Source of the DNA: an uncultured Draconibacterium sp.
Lineage (GTDB): Bacteria > Bacteroidota > Bacteroidia > Bacteroidales > Prolixibacteraceae
DNA: 64,000 nucleotides
Assembly (NCBI RefSeq): GCF_963674925.1
Contig: NZ_OY771649.1
Span: forward strand, 1 to 64,000
Direction of reading: 5' to 3'
Shown here: positions 52,702 to 62,639 of the stretch, piece by piece
Layout: every line of letters begins with the position of its first letter
Position numbering within the stretch: the stretch's first letter is position 1
The notes under the pieces: generated by a model
The model's database searches: none
The model's input: only the letters and a program-made list of their open reading frames with translations
What the model was told of the DNA's origin: nothing
Program-made: the position numbers and the translations under genes

Positions 52702-53973
52702 TTACGATCCAAAGTCGTCGAACAGTACGTTTTCGTCCGGAACACCTAAATCGTAAAGCATTTTCTGAACGGCGTCGTTCATCATTGGTGGTCCACACAT
52801 GTAGAAATCGATTTCTTCCGGTTCTTCATGCTGACTCAGGTAGTTATCGTGAATTACCTGGTGAACAAATCCAGTTTTATATTTAATGCCCAGTTTATCG
52901 GCTTCAGGATCTTCACGGTCGAGCGCCAAATGGAATTCAAAATTCGGGAAGTTCTTCTCGATATCTCTGAACTGATCGTAGTAGAAAACTTCTTTCCACG
53001 AACGCGCTCCGTACCAGAAAGTAACTTTCTTTTTCGATTCTTTGATGGTGTGGAACAAGTGGAATAAGTGCGAGCGCATTGGCGCCATACCTGCACCACC
53101 ACCTACGAACATCATTTCGCTGTCGTTGTCTTTCAGGAAGAATTCACCGTAAGGACCCGATACAGTTACTTTGTCGCCCGGTTTCAGGTTAAAGATGTAT
53201 GATGAACAGATACCCGGATTAACTTTCTTAAATCCGTTGTTTGCACGATCCCACGGCGGAGTTGCAATACGAATGTTCAACATTACAATGTTACCCTCGG
53301 CAGGGTGGTTAGCCATTGAGTAGGCACGGAATGTAGGTTCCGGGTTTTTCATAACCAGGTCGAACATGCCGAATTTTTCCCACTCTTCGCGGTATTCTTC
53401 TTCAATATCCATATCCTTAAAGTTTACGTCAACTTTAGGTACATCGATTTGAATATATCCACCCGATTTGAAATCAAGGTTTTCGCCTTCAGGTAATTTA
53501 ACCACAAATTCTTTGATGAAAGTAGCTACGTTGTGGTTCGATACCACTTCGCATTCCCACTTTTTCACACCAAGTACTTCTTGTGGAATTTTAATTTGCA
53601 TATCTTCTTTTACTTTTACCTGACAAGCCAAACGCCAGTTGTCGTTTTGCTCTTTACGGGTAAAATAACCGGTTTCGGTTGGCAGAATAGAACCACCACC
53701 TTCTTCAACCTGGCAACGGCACATGGCGCATGTTCCACCTCCACCACAAGCCGATGGAAGAAGAATTTTATTGTTACCAAGTGTCGATAACAGGGTATTT
53801 CCCGGTTCGGTTTCAATTTCCAGGTCGCCTTGGTTAATGCTAACCTTTACACTTCCTGATGGAGTAAGTTTCTTTTTGGCGAACAACAGAATAGCCACCA
53901 AAAGAATAATTACACCCAGGAATACAGCAACACCGGTAAAAACTACAGTTGTTTGTGCTGACAATAATATCAT
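52702..53973 (-). CDS. nqrF: Na+-NQR subunit F, NADH-oxidising
   Basis: 423 aa. One N-terminal membrane helix (about 8-28), a [2Fe-2S] ferredoxin domain (about 40-125) with CGGGGTCAMCRCQ, and a ferredoxin-NADP reductase-like FAD/NADH module (about 135-423): RAYSMANHPAEG, FVGGGAGMAPMRSHLF, and YMCGPPMMNDA. It oxidises NADH and delivers electrons into the NQR complex. Last gene of nqrABCDEF; gap of 21 bp to nqrE. Confidence 0.97.
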   Translation of the reverse strand: MILLSAQTTVVFTGVAVFLGVIILLVAILLFAKKKLTPSGSVKVSINQGDLEIETEPGNTLLSTLGNNKILLPSACGGGGTCAMCRCQVEEGGGSILPTETGYFTRKEQNDNWRLACQVKVKEDMQIKIPQEVLGVKKWECEVVSNHNVATFIKEFVVKLPEGENLDFKSGGYIQIDVPKVDVNFKDMDIEEEYREEWEKFGMFDLVMKNPEPTFRAYSMANHPAEGNIVMLNIRIATPPWDRANNGFKKVNPGICSSYIFNLKPGDKVTVSGPYGEFFLKDNDSEMMFVGGGAGMAPMRSHLFHLFHTIKESKKKVTFWYGARSWKEVFYYDQFRDIEKNFPNFEFHLALDREDPEADKLGIKYKTGFVHQVIHDNYLSQHEEPEEIDFYMCGPPMMNDAVQKMLYDLGVPDENVLFDDFGS

Positions 53974-53994
53974 CTTGCTAATTGTTTTTTATTT

Positions 53995-54612
53995 CTACAA
54001 TTTAATTCCGCCGAATCCCATAAAAGCCAATCCCATTAAACCGGTTACAATAAATGTAATACCTAGTCCACGCAGAGGGCCCGGAATGCTTGAGTATTCG
54101 ATCTTTTCCCTGATGGCTGCAATACCAACGATTGCCAGCAACCAGCCAACGCCAGATCCTAAACCATATACGGTAGCTTCGCCAACGTTAATAAAGGCTT
54201 TTTGCTGAAGGAATAACGATCCTCCAAGAATAGCGCAGTTTACTGCAATAAGCGGAAGGAAAATACCCAGCTGGTTGTACAGCACAGGAGCAAATTTCTC
54301 CACAATCATTTCCACCAACTGAACCATTGATGCAATAATGGCAATAAACATGATAAAGCGTAAGAAACTAAGGTCGACAGTGGCAAAACTTTCGCCTAAC
54401 CAGCTTAAAGCACCTTCGTTTAATACAAATTTCTCTAACAGGTAGTTAACCGGTACCGTAATTCCTAACACAAAAACTACAGCAATTCCCAACCCGGTTG
54501 CAGTACTTACTTTTTTCGAAACAGCCAGATAAGAGCACATCCCGAAGAAGTACGCAAATACCATGTTCTCAATAAAAATTGACTTAACAAATATATTAAT
54601 CAGATTTTCCAT
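53995..54612 (-). CDS. nqrE: Na+-NQR subunit E
   Basis: 205 aa, six membrane helices. It begins MENLINIFVKSIFIENMV and has FAYFFGMCSYLAVSKK, with the conserved Cys near residue 26, and NCAILGGSLF, with the second conserved Cys. NqrD/NqrE hold an Fe centre between the membrane halves and form part of the Na+ pathway. Full length; 24 bp after nqrD. Confidence 0.97.
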   Translation of the reverse strand: MENLINIFVKSIFIENMVFAYFFGMCSYLAVSKKVSTATGLGIAVVFVLGITVPVNYLLEKFVLNEGALSWLGESFATVDLSFLRFIMFIAIIASMVQLVEMIVEKFAPVLYNQLGIFLPLIAVNCAILGGSLFLQQKAFINVGEATVYGLGSGVGWLLAIVGIAAIREKIEYSSIPGPLRGLGITFIVTGLMGLAFMGFGGIKL

Positions 54613-54636
54613 TTGAATTTTGTTTTTGCGTTACAA

Positions 54637-55281
54637 TTAATCTTCGATTAGTTTGGTGTTACGGCTACGCTGAACCCAGATAATTACACCAACAACAATA
54701 AGTGCCATTGGCGAAAGTACCATCAATCCGTTGTTTTCGTAAAAACCACCGTTGGCAATGTACCAGCTATCAGGGATTATTTTATAACCCAGTAAAGAGC
54801 CTGATCCCAACAGTTCGCGGAAGAAACCAACTACGATAAGAATAAAACCGTAACCGGCTGCGTTACCGATTCCATCGAGGAACGATTGCCATGGGCGGTT
54901 ACCCAAAGCAAATGCCTCAAGACGGCCCATCAGAATACAGTTGGTAATAATCAATCCAACAAACACCGAAAGTTGTTTACTTACATCGTACACATAAGCA
55001 CGAAGTACCTGGTCAACCAAAATAACCAGTGCAGCAATAACTACAAGTTGCACAATAATTCGGATACGGTTTGGAATTGTATTTCGTAACATCGAAACAA
55101 TAACGTTTGCCAGGGCAAGAACAGCCATAACAGAGATGGTCATTACAATTGCCGGTTTAAGCTGAGCAGTAACCGCAAGTGCCGAGCAAATTCCTAATAC
55201 CTGTACGGTAATCGGGTTACTGTCGTTTAACGGATCCGACAGTAATTTTAAATTTTTCTTTGAAAATAATGGTTCGCTCAT
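54637..55281 (-). CDS. nqrD: Na+-NQR subunit D
   Basis: 214 aa with six membrane helices. LSDPLNDSNPITVQVLGICSAL begins the family, with the conserved Cys near residue 31, and VGLIITNCILMGRLEAFALG gives the second Cys and the internal repeat. Paralogue of NqrE; the pair bind iron and shape the Na+ channel. It lies 5 bp after nqrC. Confidence 0.97.
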   Translation of the reverse strand: MSEPLFSKKNLKLLSDPLNDSNPITVQVLGICSALAVTAQLKPAIVMTISVMAVLALANVIVSMLRNTIPNRIRIIVQLVVIAALVILVDQVLRAYVYDVSKQLSVFVGLIITNCILMGRLEAFALGNRPWQSFLDGIGNAAGYGFILIVVGFFRELLGSGSLLGYKIIPDSWYIANGGFYENNGLMVLSPMALIVVGVIIWVQRSRNTKLIED

Positions 55282-55286
55282 CTTTC

Positions 55287-55985
55287 TTAATTTTTGTTCT
55301 TGTTTAAGAATGCTTCGTAGCCTGAGAAATCGTCTAACAACATTTTCTCAAGGCCTTTACTGGTAATTGTACCACCCGAAATGGCATCAACTTTATGTGC
55401 TTCAGGAGCAACCTGTCCGGCTTTTGCAACCGTTACAGATACCATTTTCCCTGCTTCATCAAAAATTTGTTTGCCTTTAAATTGTACTTCAAAACCGGTG
55501 GTCGAAATTTCAGCACCCAGTCCCGGAGTTTCTCCTTCGTGATCGAAGTTTGCTCCGAAAATGGTGTTCATGTCGTCGCTAACCGATACATATCCCCAGA
55601 TCGGTCCCCAAAGACCGGCTCCGTAAACAGGAAGTACGTATTTCATTCCTTCTTCGGTTTTACACACAAATACCGGAAGTACCATTTCGTCGAAACTTTT
55701 AGCACGTTCCTTTTTAAGGTCGGTAGTGAAAGCGTTTCCGTCAACTTTTTCACCTTTTGTATTAACAAGGTACTCGTCAACAACTTTATCAGCGTAAATT
55801 GCTTCTGCAGTTTCTGCTGTACTTTCAATATTTACCGAAGCAAGAATATTTTGTTTTTTCTCTATCTCCACGTTCTTTTTCTGCGCAGGCTTTAATGCCA
55901 ATGAAACCGAAGCAAGAACGGCAGCCACAACAATTACCATAATGGCTGCATATAAAAATGTGTAAGTATTACTATTTCTGTCCAT
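55287..55985 (-). CDS. nqrC: Na+-NQR subunit C, covalent FMN carrier
   Basis: 232 aa, one N-terminal membrane helix (about 8-28), periplasmic domain. The flavinylation site is DAISGGTITSKGLEKML, near residue 205; the acceptor Thr is the T after SGG, where many relatives have SGAT. GLWGPIWGYVSV and GETPGLGAEI are family motifs. FMN would be attached by ApbE, not seen in this window. 17 bp after nqrB. Confidence 0.96.
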   Translation of the reverse strand: MDRNSNTYTFLYAAIMVIVVAAVLASVSLALKPAQKKNVEIEKKQNILASVNIESTAETAEAIYADKVVDEYLVNTKGEKVDGNAFTTDLKKERAKSFDEMVLPVFVCKTEEGMKYVLPVYGAGLWGPIWGYVSVSDDMNTIFGANFDHEGETPGLGAEISTTGFEVQFKGKQIFDEAGKMVSVTVAKAGQVAPEAHKVDAISGGTITSKGLEKMLLDDFSGYEAFLNKNKN

Positions 55986-56002
55986 CTTTTCTTCGTTTTT
56001 AA

Positions 56003-57184
56003 TTATGCAGAAACTTTAGCTCGTTTTGTTCTTCTCTTAACATGACCGGCCACAACGTAGTGGTCGATGAGTGGAGCAAATGTGTTCATCAGCAGAATTG
56101 CCAACATCATTCCTTCAGGGAAGGCCGGGTTAACAACACGGAAAATGATGGCCAAAATACCGATAAGGAATCCGTAGATCCATTTTCCTTTTTCGGTTTG
56201 CGATGCTGAAACCGGGTCGGTTGCCATAAAAATTGCACCAAACATAAAACCACCTAATACCAAGTGATGCCAGAAAGGCATTGAGAAATAGGTAGCAACT
56301 TCAGGCGATAAACCTGCACTGCCTGAGAATGCGTTAAGGATAAGACCCATAACTGCACCACCTGCAATGGTTGAAACCATGATTTTCCAGCTTCCGATTC
56401 CTGTAATGATCAACAATACAGCTCCGATAAGAATGGCCAGCGTTGATGTTTCACCGATCGATCCCGGAATAAAACCAAAGAATGCATCGGCAACACTGTA
56501 GTTTAAGTGACCTGCGGCTGCATTTGCCATTGGAGTTGCTCCTGAGAAACCATCAATTACTTTATCGGTATCTTTTAATGCGATCCAAACCGATTCGCCC
56601 GACATTTGTGCCGGATAAGCAAAGAAAAGGAAAGCACGTGCTACAAGCGCCGGGTTCCAGATGTTCATTCCGGTTCCGCCAAATACCTCTTTACCGAGAA
56701 CAACGGCAAAAGCTGTTGCAACAGCAATCATCCAGAGCGGGGTATTTACCGGCATAATAAGCGGAATAAGCATACCCGATACCAGGAAGCCTTCCTGAAT
56801 TTCGTGTCCGCGCAATTGTGCGAAAACGAATTCGATACCTAAACCTACTGCATAGGATACGATAACGATTGGAAGTACTCTTACCAAACCAAACAGGAAG
56901 ATTTCGAAAAATCCTGTAGAGGCCAGTTCGCCAATGGCTTTAAAATGTTGCACTCCTACGTTGTACATTCCGAACAACAATGCCGGAACCACCGATAAAA
57001 CAACAATCGACATAGTACGTTTCAAATCGATGTAATCGTGAATGTGCGTACCCGTTTTAGACGTGGTTTTTGGCGTGTATAAAAATGTGAAGAATCCGTC
57101 GTGTACCGATTGGAGCCAATGGTATTTGCCTCCTTTCTGAACCAGCGGTTCTGTCCTTTCAAAAAAGTTTTTTATAAATTTCAT
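56003..57184 (-). CDS. nqrB: Na+-NQR subunit B
   Basis: 393 aa with about ten membrane helices. The covalent FMN motif DGFSGATPMANA lies near residue 220, with the acceptor Thr in SGAT. Also GTGMNIWNPALVARAFLFFA and the end segment FAPLIDHYVVAGHVKRR. It is the main membrane subunit, binding FMN, riboflavin and quinone. It starts 31 bp after nqrA. Confidence 0.97.
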   Translation of the reverse strand: MKFIKNFFERTEPLVQKGGKYHWLQSVHDGFFTFLYTPKTTSKTGTHIHDYIDLKRTMSIVVLSVVPALLFGMYNVGVQHFKAIGELASTGFFEIFLFGLVRVLPIVIVSYAVGLGIEFVFAQLRGHEIQEGFLVSGMLIPLIMPVNTPLWMIAVATAFAVVLGKEVFGGTGMNIWNPALVARAFLFFAYPAQMSGESVWIALKDTDKVIDGFSGATPMANAAAGHLNYSVADAFFGFIPGSIGETSTLAILIGAVLLIITGIGSWKIMVSTIAGGAVMGLILNAFSGSAGLSPEVATYFSMPFWHHLVLGGFMFGAIFMATDPVSASQTEKGKWIYGFLIGILAIIFRVVNPAFPEGMMLAILLMNTFAPLIDHYVVAGHVKRRTKRAKVSA

Positions 57185-57215
57185 CTCTAAAAGACTAATT
57201 AGTTACTTGTAATGA

Positions 57216-58562
57216 TTAACCAAGCTCTTTGATCATGGTATTAATTCCTTCGCGCAAAATTTTCTGAACCTCGATTTTTGAAGTACAGGCGTATTCACAC
57301 AAGGCGAAGTCTTCTTCTATCACTTCATAAATACCAAAGTTTTCCATTTTGTCGATATCGTTTACCAGGATAGCTTTAAGCAGGTATACCGGAAGAATAT
57401 CCATCGGAACCAGTTTTTCGTATTGGTTCGACAAAACAAATGCACGTTCGCCACCATGAATATTTGCATTCATTGTGTACTCTTTTTTCGGGAACAATTT
57501 TCCGAAATAAGCTTTGGTTGCACTGAACTTGTTAAAACCGGGATCGGCCCAGCCCAAAAATTCATACTCATCGCCTTCAGGAATTACACTGATCTGCGAA
57601 TCGTAAAAGCCAAGGTAACTTTTTGCAGAAACTTTGGTTCCGGTAAGTACGTTACCGCTGATTATACGCTGATTGTAGTCGGCGTCAACCAATTTACCTT
57701 CAACCAGAGTAGCAACTGGTGCACCTACAGTAGTTTGGTAATATTTTGGTGTTTTAACCTCTGACCCGGCTAAAGCAACAGTTTTTGTAAAATCAACATT
57801 ACCTGTTTCAAACAGGCGGCCAATAAACAATACATCCTGTACGTTGATGGTCCAAACCACTTCGCCTTTGTTTATTGGAGATGTATTGGCAATTTGAATA
57901 CCAACGTTACCGGCAGGGTGTGGTCCCTCAAACGTATTAACTACAACATTTTTTAGCGATGTAAAAGCCGAATCCTTTGAAACTCCAAGATTTACTTTTC
58001 CTTCGGTAAGTTGAGCCAATGCGTTAACACCGGTTTGGAAGGTATCCAGTTGGCCATCGAGAACAAAATTGTAATCGGGTGCCAATGGAGCCGTATCGAA
58101 TGTTGAAATGTAAATGGCTTTTGGTTTCTCCTCCGGATTGGCGATAATACCATACGGACGTTTTTTGATAAACGGCCATATACCACTTTTCAAAATTTGT
58201 TCCTTCACCTCTTCCGCCGATAAGCTTGATGGGTCAGCTTTTTTAAATTCGGCTGAACCAACTTTCTCGTCGGTTGCAATAACTACTTCCAAAATTTTAC
58301 GACGCTCACCACGGTTAATCGATACTACTTTTCCTCCAAGAGGAGCTGTAAATAAGATTTCAGGATGATATTTGTCGTAGAACAAAGCATCGCCGGCTTT
58401 AACCTCGGCGTCAACTTTTACACTAAGTTTTGGAGTAAGTCCCGGAAAATCGGTGGGTTTCAGAGCTACTGTTGCCGGAACCGGCAATTTGTCAAGTGCC
58501 TTTTCTGCACTTCCTTTTAGCTTTATATTAAGCCCTTTCCTTAACTTAACTACTTCTGACAT
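57216..58562 (-). CDS. nqrA: Na+-NQR subunit A
   Basis: 448 aa, soluble. RKGLNIKLKGSAEKAL begins the family; HPAGNVGIQIANTSPINKGE and HGGERAFVLSNQYE are conserved, and the C-terminus DFALCEYACTSKIEVQKILREG is a degenerate RnfC-like Cys region. The subunit contacts NqrB and influences quinone reduction. First gene of the operon; the promoter candidate lies 33-63 bp upstream. Confidence 0.97.
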   Translation of the reverse strand: MSEVVKLRKGLNIKLKGSAEKALDKLPVPATVALKPTDFPGLTPKLSVKVDAEVKAGDALFYDKYHPEILFTAPLGGKVVSINRGERRKILEVVIATDEKVGSAEFKKADPSSLSAEEVKEQILKSGIWPFIKKRPYGIIANPEEKPKAIYISTFDTAPLAPDYNFVLDGQLDTFQTGVNALAQLTEGKVNLGVSKDSAFTSLKNVVVNTFEGPHPAGNVGIQIANTSPINKGEVVWTINVQDVLFIGRLFETGNVDFTKTVALAGSEVKTPKYYQTTVGAPVATLVEGKLVDADYNQRIISGNVLTGTKVSAKSYLGFYDSQISVIPEGDEYEFLGWADPGFNKFSATKAYFGKLFPKKEYTMNANIHGGERAFVLSNQYEKLVPMDILPVYLLKAILVNDIDKMENFGIYEVIEEDFALCEYACTSKIEVQKILREGINTMIKELG

Positions 58563-58594
58563 ATCTAATTAAGAATGTATTATTTTTAAGTGGG

Positions 58595-58625
58595 CAAAAG
58601 TATTAATTTAATTGGCTTTTCGCAA
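58595..58625 (-). promoter_or_regulatory. nqr operon promoter, Bacteroidetes type
   Basis: On the - strand TTG (58623-58625) and TACTTTTG (58595-58602) are 20 bp apart, matching TTG-N~20-TAnnTTTG. The transcript would start near 58588, about 25 nt before the nqrA ATG. The rest of the 422-bp divergent gap (to 58984) is AT-rich and shows no gene or clear operator. Confidence 0.7.
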
Positions 58626-58984
58626 TGCTTTATAGCAAAAGTTCAACGGTTTCAAATATGAAGATATATCGATATTGCAATAGTATTCGTAAGTAGCAGG
58701 TAGTGAGTAAAATAAAAAACCATTTCTAACGTTATTTATCTTCAGATTAAATTAACATTTTGTTATCTATTTTTGCGATTTAACTATAAAAAGCAAGCAT
58801 ATTTAATTGAAATTTGTGTTTTCGGTTTTGATATGAGATACGAATTACAGAATTTTACGTTTTAAGTAGGCAGACACTACTTTGTGCAATACGATAACCG
58901 AGCATTGTAGCTGTAAAATTGAATAAGTGATTGCGTAAAAAGTAACATGAAATAGGATACCAACAATAACAAATCAATTAGCAA

Positions 58985-60271
58985 ATGAGAACCGTTTTTT
59001 TAACCACTATATTTTTTCTGATTTTAAGTGCCGGGGTAATGGGGCAGGAGGAGAATTTTTATTACGAAAATGCCATTAACCGCGAGAATATAAAAACGGT
59101 GCAGGCCTATCGAAATGGTTTCGAACTCTCGAACCCGATAATGGGGTTGGCCGAAAACATGACCCTGGTTTTTAAATTCGATGATCTTTCGGAGGGGGTG
59201 AAAGATTACTATTACACCGTGGTGCATTGTGATGCCGACTGGAACGAGAGTTTTATTTCACAGGACGAATACATTGATGGTTTTATCGAAAATCCGGTTG
59301 ATGATTATGCTTTGTCGTTTAACACCACTTTTAGCTATGTAAATTACCGTATTGAATTACCCAACGATCAGATGCGCTTTAAACTTTCGGGAAATTATGT
59401 TCTTGTGGTTTACGAAGATCAGGATAAGGAAAAAGTGGTTTTGACGAAACGTTTTAATATATACGAAAATGCAGTACGAATTGAAGGAACTGTACGACGT
59501 GCCACTATCGATGCTTTTAAAGGCACTAACCACGAGGTTGATTTTAAAATTTATCATCCCAATCTTTCGATCTTAAATCCACGAGAAGAAGTGAAGGTGG
59601 TAATTATGCAGAATAACCGCTGGGATAATGCCATTCGTGATTTGAAACCGCTATATATTCGCGACCGGGTTTTGGATTATGATTATAACCGCGAAAATGT
59701 ATTTCCGGCAGGCAACGAGTTTCGGTATTTCGACAACCGAACCAACCGGATGAATGGCGAGAATGTGATAGCTACTGATTTTCTCCGACCCTATTTTCAT
59801 AAAACGGTTAAGATTGATGAAGTGCGCGCCAATAAACCATTTTTCTCGTACGAAGAAATGAACGGGATGTATGTTGTGGAAAGTCAGGATCAGGAGGTGC
59901 GGGATTATGATACAGAATGTGATTATACCTTTGTACATTTTACATTGCCACTGGAAGCGCCGTTGCTTGGTGGATCGGTAAATGTTTTTGGTGCACTAAG
60001 CAACTGGAATGCCAACAAAAGCAACGAAATGACCTATAATTTCGAACGTGGAGAATACGAGCTTACTTTATTGCTTAAACAGGGGTATTATAATTATATC
60101 TACGTTTATGTGCCGCAGGGATCAAAAGTGGCCGATCATACCAATATTGAAGGAAGCTTTTGGGAAACCAATAACGATTATCAGATTCTGGTATATTACC
60201 GCGATCTAGCCGGCCGTTACGACAGACTGGTTGGTTTCCGACAATTAAATTCAGTAATTAACAGGTATTAA
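58985..60271 (+). CDS. type IX secretion system plug-type protein (DUF5103)
   Basis: 428 aa with a signal peptide (about 1-20, ending GVMGQ). Conserved DUF5103 pieces: FYYENAINRENIKTVQAYR, MLVFKFDDLSEGVKDYYY-like segment (LVFKFDDLSEGVKDYYYTVV, near 60-80), VHCDADWNES, then late GALSNWNANKSNEMTYNFE and LVGFRQLNSVINRY. Proteins of this family include the plug that closes the Sov/SprA translocon of the Bacteroidetes type IX secretion system. Role assigned by family; no partner gene nearby. Confidence 0.82.
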   Translation: MRTVFLTTIFFLILSAGVMGQEENFYYENAINRENIKTVQAYRNGFELSNPIMGLAENMTLVFKFDDLSEGVKDYYYTVVHCDADWNESFISQDEYIDGFIENPVDDYALSFNTTFSYVNYRIELPNDQMRFKLSGNYVLVVYEDQDKEKVVLTKRFNIYENAVRIEGTVRRATIDAFKGTNHEVDFKIYHPNLSILNPREEVKVVIMQNNRWDNAIRDLKPLYIRDRVLDYDYNRENVFPAGNEFRYFDNRTNRMNGENVIATDFLRPYFHKTVKIDEVRANKPFFSYEEMNGMYVVESQDQEVRDYDTECDYTFVHFTLPLEAPLLGGSVNVFGALSNWNANKSNEMTYNFERGEYELTLLLKQGYYNYIYVYVPQGSKVADHTNIEGSFWETNNDYQILVYYRDLAGRYDRLVGFRQLNSVINRY

Positions 60272-60301
60272 ATATCGTTTGGTGAAGGCTGACCGTTTGA
60301 G

Positions 60302-62452
60302 TTAGTGAACGATTTGCATATAACCGCGACCATCATTAAAAGGTATCGTAAACCAGAAATTACTTCCTTTATCAACTTTCGATTCAAATTCGAGCTCTCC
60401 ACCCAACAGTGTTACATAATGCTGGGCAATTGGCAGTCCAATTCCGGATCCTGAAGTAGACTGGTTGATGGAATTCTGTACACGGTAAAAACGGCTAAAA
60501 ATGTGTTCGTTATCTTCCTCAGGAATACCAATTCCCGTATCGGCAACATAAAATTTCACAAAGTCGTTGCGTACCATCTCAAAACCGAAAGTAACCTGTC
60601 CGTTTAAAGTGTATTTCACGGCATTGTCAACCAAAATTGTAATCACTTCTTTAAGCAGTTGACGATCGGTTGAAAAGCCAAATTCAGGGGTAGCAACGTC
60701 TGTTTTCAAGCTGATACGAATATCCTTGCTATCGGGAAGTTCGGCAAAATAGGCATTGTAAATTTCGCGAAGCAGCGGATTTATTTTGCAGAAAGCCGTA
60801 TTAACCGGAATATTCTCTGTTTCAATTTTTGCAAGGTGAATGGTATTGTCGATCATATTCAGTAACTGCTGACCGTTTTGTGTGATGGCTTCGGTGAGTT
60901 CCAGTCGTTCCAGTCCGTCGAGCGAATCGTCGGCCAACATCCGCGTAAAGTTGGAGATAATGTTCATTGGTGTACGAATCTCGTGCGACAGATTGGCGAG
61001 GAAAGCCGATTTTAACCGATCCGATTCTTCCGCTTTCACGAGCGCTTTTTCCAGACCGAATTCAGCTGTTTTGCGTTTGGTAATATCACGTGCTACCGAA
61101 ATTACGGCGTTGGCATTTAGTTTGGCCAGCCTCATTTCGAACATAAATGTTCCGTTTGGTGTATTTAACGAATATTCAATACTTTCAATCGAATCGTTTT
61201 TTATACAGTGCTGAATACAGGAGTAAATTTTATTGGCCATTTTATCCGGGAATCCGGCGTTAAAAATAGAGCTGCCAATAATATTCGAGTCTTCAATCTT
61301 AAACAGGTCGCCTTCTTTAATTACAAAGTCTTCGTAAATACCGTCCTTATCAATTACAAAGAAAATATCAGGAATTGCTTCAAGCAGTACTTTGTAACGT
61401 CGTTTGCTGGCTTCAAGGTCTGCAATCTGTTTTTTGATTTTACTAATGTCTTCAAAAACCAGGTAGTACGAATTATACGAAGGATTTATTACCTGAATTT
61501 TGTACCATTTGTCGAGGTCATTGGCATAAAACTCAGTAACACTCTTTTTGTTGAAAAGAACGGTTTTATTTACATCAAACCGGCCTTTAAAAATCAGGTC
61601 GAATACGTATTCTGCTTCCTGCTCCTGTACTTCGTATAAATTGCGTTTAAAAGCCGCTTCAAATGCGTTGTTAATTTTTTCAACCACCAGGTTGGTGATA
61701 TTTCCGTCTTCGTCACGTACAGCACGCAGTCGAGCAATAAGGAACGATGTGTTTTGTAAAACACGGTTGACTGCTTCGTTTTTGGATTCAATTTCTTCGG
61801 TAAGAGCTTCGATGTTTGTAATCAGTTTTTTACGGAGATAGAATGTCACCAGGAAAAAGGCCGTGAATATTAAAATCGGGTTGCTGGCAAAGGGATCGAA
61901 ATAGCTAAATGCATCGCTTAAATGTCCGGCTTTGAACAGCTGGAAACAAATGAGCGCCAACGATACAAAAAAGTAAAGAATAACCCGAAATTCCATCATC
62001 GAGAAATAGTACAGAAAAACCAGTCCGGCCATTAGCCACCATACCGAAAGATGTACTGTTTCAATTAATGGTGCATGCTGTGTTAAATCTGAGATGTAAT
62101 AGGCATAGATAAAAACGGGTAACGAAAAAATAACATTGGTGGCACAATTCTTTTTTGCATTAAAAGTGCAAACTATTGCTAAAATTGAAACCGATAGAAG
62201 AAGAAGATAACCCACCAGATCGTTTTTGGGGGCTGAAAGTATTAACTCCCGAGTGGTAAAAAATAGCGACAGTACACCTGCAACTCCCCAAAACAATAGA
62301 AGCTGAAAAAGCTGCCTTTTTTCATTATCAGTTTTAGCAGCCCAGAATTTTTCTGCTAATATTTTATATATTCTTTTTAACAATAATGTAAAAATATTAA
62401 AAAACAGGTACGTCCTGCCAAAACAAACGATTTTTCGGGGAAATATTGTCAA
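60302..62452 (-). CDS. membrane PAS sensor histidine kinase
   Basis: About 716 aa; the start is uncertain because the frame has only TTG (62452) and no ATG near the N-terminus. About six to seven membrane helices (about 45-215), two PAS-like regions (about 225-340 and 350-460), HisKA with phosphoacceptor His in FLANLSHEIRTPMN (about 489), and HATPase_c with VDNAVKYT, ADTGIGIPEED and GSGIGLPIAQHYV. No receiver domain, so an orphan kinase whose regulator is elsewhere. Convergent with the T9SS gene. Confidence 0.9.
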   Translation of the reverse strand: MTIFPRKIVCFGRTYLFFNIFTLLLKRIYKILAEKFWAAKTDNEKRQLFQLLLFWGVAGVLSLFFTTRELILSAPKNDLVGYLLLLSVSILAIVCTFNAKKNCATNVIFSLPVFIYAYYISDLTQHAPLIETVHLSVWWLMAGLVFLYYFSMMEFRVILYFFVSLALICFQLFKAGHLSDAFSYFDPFASNPILIFTAFFLVTFYLRKKLITNIEALTEEIESKNEAVNRVLQNTSFLIARLRAVRDEDGNITNLVVEKINNAFEAAFKRNLYEVQEQEAEYVFDLIFKGRFDVNKTVLFNKKSVTEFYANDLDKWYKIQVINPSYNSYYLVFEDISKIKKQIADLEASKRRYKVLLEAIPDIFFVIDKDGIYEDFVIKEGDLFKIEDSNIIGSSIFNAGFPDKMANKIYSCIQHCIKNDSIESIEYSLNTPNGTFMFEMRLAKLNANAVISVARDITKRKTAEFGLEKALVKAEESDRLKSAFLANLSHEIRTPMNIISNFTRMLADDSLDGLERLELTEAITQNGQQLLNMIDNTIHLAKIETENIPVNTAFCKINPLLREIYNAYFAELPDSKDIRISLKTDVATPEFGFSTDRQLLKEVITILVDNAVKYTLNGQVTFGFEMVRNDFVKFYVADTGIGIPEEDNEHIFSRFYRVQNSINQSTSGSGIGLPIAQHYVTLLGGELEFESKVDKGSNFWFTIPFNDGRGYMQIVH

Positions 62453-62567
62453 AATGGGAATCCGAAAACCTGATTTTTGTTTTGTTTTCGGTGTTCTTTC
62501 TTCTAAATGTTTGGCTATAAGTAGGTTGATTTCTTCGGTATTTTTCGATCATGATTTTTGTTATGCT

Positions 62568-62594
62568 TTGAGAGAATGCGATTTTTTAGTTTTG
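62568..62594 (+). promoter_or_regulatory. candidate pruA promoter
   Basis: TTG (62568-62570) and TAGTTTTG (62587-62594) are 16 bp apart, near the Bacteroidetes -33/-7 pattern, 45 bp before the pruA start. Confidence 0.5.
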
Positions 62595-62639
62595 CATAAA
62601 CAGATCAGAAGAATTACAAACGATAAATATTGAAGAATT